Shown here: positions 60,055 through 64,000 of the stretch, piece after piece
How the letters are laid out: each line of letters starts with the position of its first letter
How positions within the stretch are numbered: the first letter of the stretch is position 1
Origin: Variovorax sp. HW608
GTDB taxonomy: Bacteria; Pseudomonadota; Gammaproteobacteria; Burkholderiales; Burkholderiaceae_C
Direction of reading: 5' to 3'
Assembly (NCBI RefSeq): GCF_900090195.1
Contig: NZ_LT607803.1
Location: 7,342,229 to 7,406,228 of the forward strand
DNA: 64,000 nt
Program-made: the position numbers and the translations under genes
Notes under the pieces: model-generated
What the model was told of the DNA's origin: nothing
The model's input: only the letters and a program-made list of their open reading frames with translations
The model's database searches: none

Positions 60055-61299
60055 TCAAGCGCCGTTCCTCGGCGCCGGCAGCCACGCGAACGCGATCGTC
60101 GCGCCCACCAGCAGCAGCGCGATCGTCGCGAGCACGGCCCGGAAGGGATCGGCGCCATGCACCTGTGCCACCGACGCGGCGACGCCGGTGACCCACTGCA
60201 TCAGCGCCACGCCAAGGAACATCGCCATCGTGAACACCGCCATCGCGCGCCCGGTGATGGCGGCCGGATACGCCGCGCGCACGTCGGCGTACTGCCAGAC
60301 GATGAAGCCCGAGGCGAAGCCGATCAGCACCGCGCAGACGATGTCGACCCACACACTGGCGAACAGCGCGATCGCGGCGAAGAAGCCCGTATACGCGAAC
60401 GCGCAGGCCACGATGCGCCGCCGGCGCGCCGGGCCGCCCTGATCCATGCGGCCGAAGAGCGGCGCACCGGCCAGCGAGATGACCGACACGATCAGCGCCA
60501 CGTTGCCGCTCTGCACCAGCGTGAAGCCGTGGCGCTCCACCAGCAGCGGGCCGAGCCACAGGCCGCGCAGCGAGATGAAGGCCGCGTAGGTCACGGCGCC
60601 GAGCACCATGATGCCGAGCGTGTGGGGCAGCGCGAACAGCGCGCCGAACTGCCGCAGCGCCGCCAGCACCGATTCGCGCGGGCCGCCGGCCGTCGGCGTT
60701 GGCTCGCGCACCCACCAGAGGATCGACAGCCACGCGAGCACCGAAGCGACCGCGAGCACCGCGAAGCCCATGCGCCATGAATGCGCCTGCACCAGCCAGG
60801 CGAGCGGCGTACCGGTCATCAGCATGCCCACGCCGCCGATGCTGAGCACCAGCCCCGAGACCGACGCGAATCGCGTCACCGGAAAGTGCCGCGCGATGAA
60901 CACGGTGCACACCAGGAAGGCCGGCGCGCAGCCGACGCCGATCAGCACCTGCCCCGCCACGAGCAGCCCGTAGCCCGGCGCGAACGCGGAAAGGACGGCG
61001 CCGGCGATGGCGAGCGGAAACGCGGTCAGCATCGTGCGCCGCACGCCATGCAGGTCGATGCCGATGCCCATGAAAAGCTGCATCGCACCGAAGGCGAAAT
61101 GGAAGGCGGCCGAGAAGATCCCGAGCGCCTGTGCCGTCAGCCCGAATTCCTTCTGCAGCGGCCCCGCCATGATCGCGCCCACCGTGCGGAAGGCCTGGCT
61201 CAGCGCGAAGGCCGTGCACAGCGCGAACACCATGGCCCATGCGGTGCGTGCCGGCAGCGCGCTGGCGGTGGACCTCAGGCCGGTGCCTGCCTCAGGCAC
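60055..61299 (-). CDS. Major facilitator superfamily transporter
   Basis: 414 residues with twelve predicted membrane helices. Motifs: the first helix [22 protein letters not shown], a loop with GIDLHGVRR (motif-A-like), and [21 protein letters not shown] in helix 4-5. Substrate unknown; it resembles bacterial exporters and sugar or organic acid carriers equally. GTG at 61299 is used, overlapping the stop of the upstream SEC-C gene by 8 bases; later ATG codons are inside the first helix. Coupled to that gene, but the biological link is unclear. Confidence 0.86.
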   Translation of the reverse strand: MPEAGTGLRSTASALPARTAWAMVFALCTAFALSQAFRTVGAIMAGPLQKEFGLTAQALGIFSAAFHFAFGAMQLFMGIGIDLHGVRRTMLTAFPLAIAGAVLSAFAPGYGLLVAGQVLIGVGCAPAFLVCTVFIARHFPVTRFASVSGLVLSIGGVGMLMTGTPLAWLVQAHSWRMGFAVLAVASVLAWLSILWWVREPTPTAGGPRESVLAALRQFGALFALPHTLGIMVLGAVTYAAFISLRGLWLGPLLVERHGFTLVQSGNVALIVSVISLAGAPLFGRMDQGGPARRRRIVACAFAYTGFFAAIALFASVWVDIVCAVLIGFASGFIVWQYADVRAAYPAAITGRAMAVFTMAMFLGVALMQWVTGVAASVAQVHGADPFRAVLATIALLLVGATIAFAWLPAPRNGA

Positions 61300-62074
61300 C
61301 GTGGCACTTCTTGTACTTTTTCCCGCTGCCGCATGGGCACGGGTCGTTGCGCCCTGGCGTCGCTTCCTTGCGGATGGTCTCCACGCGCGGGCCCATGCTG
61401 CGCCAGAGCTGCCGCAGGTCGTACACCGCCCAGATCGCGGCGCCGAAATCATCCACGCGCTGCTGGCTCACGCTCGGCGGGCCGTCCTCGGCGTACATCG
61501 AGACCGTGGGCTGGCCCTTGTCGTCCTCGGTGAGCGTGACGATGGCGTCGAGCGCGTCGTCGAGCATCAGCGCCGCGTCCTTGTCGCGCGGCGCGCTCCA
61601 TTCGTCGGGCCAGTTCTCGACCGCGTACATGAAGCCGAGCGCCCACACCTGCGCGAAGGACGGGATGGCCTCGCCGTCCATCTCGCCGCGCTCGTCCTCG
61701 GGCAGCGCGGCGATGGCGCCGCGCGTGTCGAGCACCTCGGGCTGGAAGGTGCGCTCGTCCTCGAGCGATTCGACGTCGACGTCGAGCGCGGTCTCGATCT
61801 CGCGCCAGCGGCGCTTCCAGCGCCAGACGAATTCCATGTGCTGCGCGGGAATGAATCCGTCGCCGAGCAGCACGGGCCAGTACTCGGAAGGCTCGATCGG
61901 CCGGCGCGTGCAGACCAGCGCGGCCATGAAGCCTTCGCAGAATTCCCACTGCGGAATCTCCTCGTCGTGCTCGCGCATCGCGTCGAGTGCGCTGTCCTGC
62001 GCGTCGAAATCGTCAGGGCCGAGCGGAGCGTCCGGGGACGGGGTCTTGGGGGAGGTGTCGGGAAGGGTTGTCAT
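61292..62074 (-). CDS. UPF0149 (YecA-like) protein with C-terminal SEC-C zinc motif
   Basis: 260 residues. A UPF0149/YgfB-YecA helical domain ([49 protein letters not shown]) is followed by a C-terminal SEC-C motif [14 protein letters not shown], a zinc-binding element also found at the end of SecA. The general role is unknown; SEC-C proteins bind the ribosome or SecA partners. The protein is acidic overall with a basic tip. ATG at 62074. The downstream MFS gene begins inside its last codons. Confidence 0.9.
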   Translation of the reverse strand: MTTLPDTSPKTPSPDAPLGPDDFDAQDSALDAMREHDEEIPQWEFCEGFMAALVCTRRPIEPSEYWPVLLGDGFIPAQHMEFVWRWKRRWREIETALDVDVESLEDERTFQPEVLDTRGAIAALPEDERGEMDGEAIPSFAQVWALGFMYAVENWPDEWSAPRDKDAALMLDDALDAIVTLTEDDKGQPTVSMYAEDGPPSVSQQRVDDFGAAIWAVYDLRQLWRSMGPRVETIRKEATPGRNDPCPCGSGKKYKKCHGA

Positions 62075-62170
62075 GTCAGTGCCGAGGCAGCCCTCTATGA
62101 TGCAGCAAGGTTCCCGAAAGACCGCTATTCCTACCCCGTCGATTCCGCCGTTCCCCGCGGGTTGCGCCGC

Positions 62171-62189
62171 GATTTCGCCTGGCGAAATC
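62171..62189. promoter_or_regulatory. Perfect 8-bp inverted repeat in divergent leader
   Basis: GATTTCGC (62171-62178) and GCGAAATC (62182-62189) flank three bases. It lies between the divergent SEC-C protein and kinase-fold genes, about 33 bases before the latter's first ATG. It may be an operator or an RNA hairpin. Confidence 0.45.
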
Positions 62190-62221
62190 TCGCGCGCCCG
62201 CCAGCACCTGATCCTGTCCGT

Positions 62222-63118
62222 ATGAGCGTTGTCAGACGGGGCGGGGTTTCCTCCCGCATACAAATGCGAAAAGGCGCGGCTTCCGCGCCCGCGCCCCTCG
62301 AGGCGGACGCGCCGCCCCAGCCCGAGGACTACAGCGAATTCCTGCGCCTCGTGCTGCCGCAGCAGACCAAGGCGGTGTCGAGCCACCGCTTCGGCGGCCA
62401 GCGCGTCTGGCTGAAGAAGGCCGGCCCCCGCCATGGCAAGGCGCGCTACCGGCTGCTGGCGGCGATTTCCGCCATCCTGCGGCTCGATGTGCTGTCGCCC
62501 GTACCCAATCCGGGCGGCGAGGCGGCGATCGAGATCGAAGCGCGGCGGCTGCGCCAGCTCGGCGATGCCGGCCTGCGCGTGCCGGCGGTGCTGGCGCAGC
62601 AGACGGACGGCATGCTGATTTCCGACCTCGGCGAAAGCGGCCGGCCCGCCGTGGTGCTGCAGGAGCGGCTCGACCACGCGGCCGCCGTCGGCCCGGCCGC
62701 GCTGCTCGCGGTCTGGCGCGAGGGGCTCGATGCCATCGCGCTCGTGCATTCCCGCGACGCCTACCTGAGCCAGGCCTTCGACCGCAACCTCGTGCAGTGC
62801 CCGGACGGCACCATCGGCTACATCGATTTCGAGGACGACCCCGGCGAGACGCTGCCCCTGCCCGAATGCCAGGCGCGCGACTGGCTCAGCTACCTGCACT
62901 CCACCGCGATGCTGGTCGATGCGGCATCGCCGCATGCGGCCGCGCAGCATTGGCATGCGGTGCTGGCCGACGCGAGCGACGAGGTGCGCCACCGCCTCAG
63001 CGTCGCCGCACGCCGCATGCGCTGGCTGCGGCACCTGCCCTCGGGGCGGCGCTGGGGCCGCGATACGCAGCGGGTGCGCGCGGTGGCGAGCCTGCTGGCG
63101 CGCTGGTACGGGCGATAG
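62222..63118 (+). CDS. Kinase-fold protein (lipopolysaccharide kinase-like)
   Basis: 298 residues. The sequence has the order of an aminoglycoside/LPS kinase fold: a Lys-bearing N-terminal lobe (QRVWLKKAG), hinge, a catalytic-loop-like [17 protein letters not shown] (H, D and N spaced as in HxDxxxxN families, though with a longer gap), and a DFG-equivalent [11 protein letters not shown]. It probably phosphorylates a small molecule or a lipid/sugar; no surface polysaccharide genes are nearby to point to LPS. ATG at 62222 or 62264 are both possible. A GC-rich repeat follows its stop. Confidence 0.78.
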   Translation: MSVVRRGGVSSRIQMRKGAASAPAPLEADAPPQPEDYSEFLRLVLPQQTKAVSSHRFGGQRVWLKKAGPRHGKARYRLLAAISAILRLDVLSPVPNPGGEAAIEIEARRLRQLGDAGLRVPAVLAQQTDGMLISDLGESGRPAVVLQERLDHAAAVGPAALLAVWREGLDAIALVHSRDAYLSQAFDRNLVQCPDGTIGYIDFEDDPGETLPLPECQARDWLSYLHSTAMLVDAASPHAAAQHWHAVLADASDEVRHRLSVAARRMRWLRHLPSGRRWGRDTQRVRAVASLLARWYGR

Positions 63119-63131
63119 GGGGGCCGCAGGC

Positions 63132-63151
63132 CGCCTTGGGGCGGCCCGGCG
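63132..63151 (+). repeat. Dispersed intergenic GC-rich repeat, copy A
   Basis: The 20 bases here are identical to those at 22202-22221. They fill the gap between the 3' ends of the convergent kinase-fold and PIN genes. A hairpin is possible with the flanking GGCCGC and GCCGGC. Confidence 0.6.
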
Positions 63152-63156
63152 CCGGC

Positions 63157-63558
63157 CTAGACGGTCGAGACAGCGACGCCGTGCGCCGCGAGGCGCTTGT
63201 GCATCGAGAGCACCGCACGGTCCTTGCTGACGAGGCGTGCACCGTGCGCGACCGCGAGGTCGATGAAGATCTGGTCGTCCGGGTCGCTGCACATGCAGGA
63301 CGCACGGGCAGGCACGCTGTCGACCATCTGCGCGCGCGCATCGAAGGCGGCCAGCACTTCGGCGGCCTGCCGGCCCATGGCGGCCAGCCGCAGGGCGATC
63401 AGCGGATAGCCGAGCACGCGCTCGAATTCGTCGCGCATCGCGGCGGTGGCGAGCCAGCGCAAATCGCCGGCGGCGAGCGCGGCCGCGAGCGGCGCCCGCT
63501 CCGGGTCGTCGAAAACCAGCAGGTCGAGGACGACGTTGGTGTCGAGGACGATGACCAT
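63157..63558 (-). CDS. PIN-domain protein (putative toxin, no antitoxin partner seen)
   Basis: 133-residue PIN domain with acidic residues in [13 protein letters not shown] (D6), [23 protein letters not shown] and LVSKDRAVL. The family includes ribonuclease toxins usually preceded by an antitoxin gene, but upstream on the same strand lies a glutathione S-transferase gene 20 bp away and no small antitoxin frame is visible. It may be a solitary PIN nuclease or have an antitoxin elsewhere. ATG at 63558. Confidence 0.82.
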   Translation of the reverse strand: MVIVLDTNVVLDLLVFDDPERAPLAAALAAGDLRWLATAAMRDEFERVLGYPLIALRLAAMGRQAAEVLAAFDARAQMVDSVPARASCMCSDPDDQIFIDLAVAHGARLVSKDRAVLSMHKRLAAHGVAVSTV

Positions 63559-63578
63559 GCCGGCGTCCGGGCGGAGGC

Positions 63579-64000
63579 TCAGCCGCGGCTCGGGATGTTG
63601 AGCCCGGCGATCACCGCCGGACGCGCGACGAACGCCTCCAGCACGCGCGTGACCTGCGGGAAATCGGCGATGCCGACCAGGTCCGCCGCGCCGTAGAAGC
63701 CGACCAGGTTGCGCACCCACGGAAAGATCGCGATGTCGGCGATGGTGTAGTCGCCGCCCATCACCCACCGGCGGCCTTCGAGGTGCTGGTTGAGCACGCG
63801 CAGCAGGCGCTTCGATTCATCGACATAGCGGTCGCGCGGGCGCTTGTCGTCGAAGTTCCTGCCGGCGAATTTGTGGAAGAAGCCGACCTGCCCGAACATC
63901 GGCCCGATGCCGCCCATCTGGAACATCAGCCACTGGATGGTCTGGTAGCGCGCCGCCGGGTCCTTCGGCACGAGCTTGCCGGTCTTGTCGGCGAGATAGA
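63579..64000 (-). CDS. Glutathione S-transferase, C-terminal part (start outside window)
   Basis: The last 140 or so residues of a [83 protein letters not shown] and the end [11 protein letters not shown]. This is the helical C-terminal domain of the YghU/YfcG-like nu-class GSTs. The N-terminal thioredoxin-like domain lies beyond base 64000. It could act as a disulfide-bond reductase or peroxidase; detail cannot be judged. The stop at 63579 is 20 bp before the PIN gene. Confidence 0.9.
   Translation of the reverse strand, partial: YLADKTGKLVPKDPAARYQTIQWLMFQMGGIGPMFGQVGFFHKFAGRNFDDKRPRDRYVDESKRLLRVLNQHLEGRRWVMGGDYTIADIAIFPWVRNLVGFYGAADLVGIADFPQVTRVLEAFVARPAVIAGLNIPSRG

Overview
The window is GC-rich, densely packed bacterial chromosome. 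No gap without a gene exceeds about 270 bp, and I see no rRNA, tRNA, phage, IS or CRISPR signature. Gene content points to a betaproteobacterium of the Comamonadaceae, most likely a Variovorax-like soil or rhizosphere organism. The evidence is an aerobic phenylacetate (paa) cluster with its own branched-chain-type ABC transporter and TetR regulator, LigD/Ku end joining, a large KatE-type catalase, many hybrid histidine kinases and a thiL/pgpA/pncC neighbourhood. The genus assignment is inference; the gene calls rest on readable motifs.

Layout. 1-5.2 kb: an EF-G-like GTPase (cut by the window edge), a small unknown gene, then a type VI secretion-associated set (PP2C phosphatase, Ser/Thr kinase, TagF) interrupted by an enoyl-CoA hydratase. 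5.3-6.2 kb: a glycosyltransferase behind an AT-rich leader with a perfect inverted repeat. 6.2-19.3 kb: a signalling block. It holds two tandem PhnD-like binding proteins divergent from a hybrid kinase, a periplasmic-protein/hybrid-kinase pair, then a lone receiver, a degenerate kinase, a receiver-kinase and a 1149-residue CHASE3/GAF hybrid kinase with three receivers. 19.5-24.4 kb: a glycine-zipper protein, an alpha/beta hydrolase, an M14-type peptidase and catalase. 24.7-31.6 kb: a transglutaminase-like protein, LigD, Ku and a large mechanosensitive channel.

31.7-46.4 kb is the metabolic centre. Fourteen co-directional genes (paaG-I-K-A-B-C-D-E, a TetR regulator, an ABC binding protein, LivH, fused LivM-LivG, LivF, paaZ) have gaps of at most about 50 bp, and several overlap by 4 bp. 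They diverge from paaY across a region carrying a 20-bp palindrome. Together they can take up an aromatic acid (inferred), activate it to phenylacetyl-CoA (PaaK), epoxidise the ring (PaaABCE with PaaD as assembly factor), isomerise the epoxide to the oxepin (PaaG), open and oxidise it (PaaZ), and rescue trapped CoA (PaaI, PaaY). The beta-oxidation steps PaaF, PaaH and PaaJ are not in the window.

46.4-64 kb: an AbrB/PIN toxin-antitoxin pair, a secreted carboxylesterase, an aspartoacylase-family enzyme, rpe divergent from apaG, a cation/proton antiporter, a YbdK-type ligase, thiL, an inserted kinase/LuxR regulator pair, pgpA, pncC, several small proteins, an MFS transporter, a UPF0149/SEC-C protein, a kinase-fold protein, a lone PIN protein and a truncated glutathione S-transferase. 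Three copies of a short GC-rich intergenic repeat occur at gene 3' ends.
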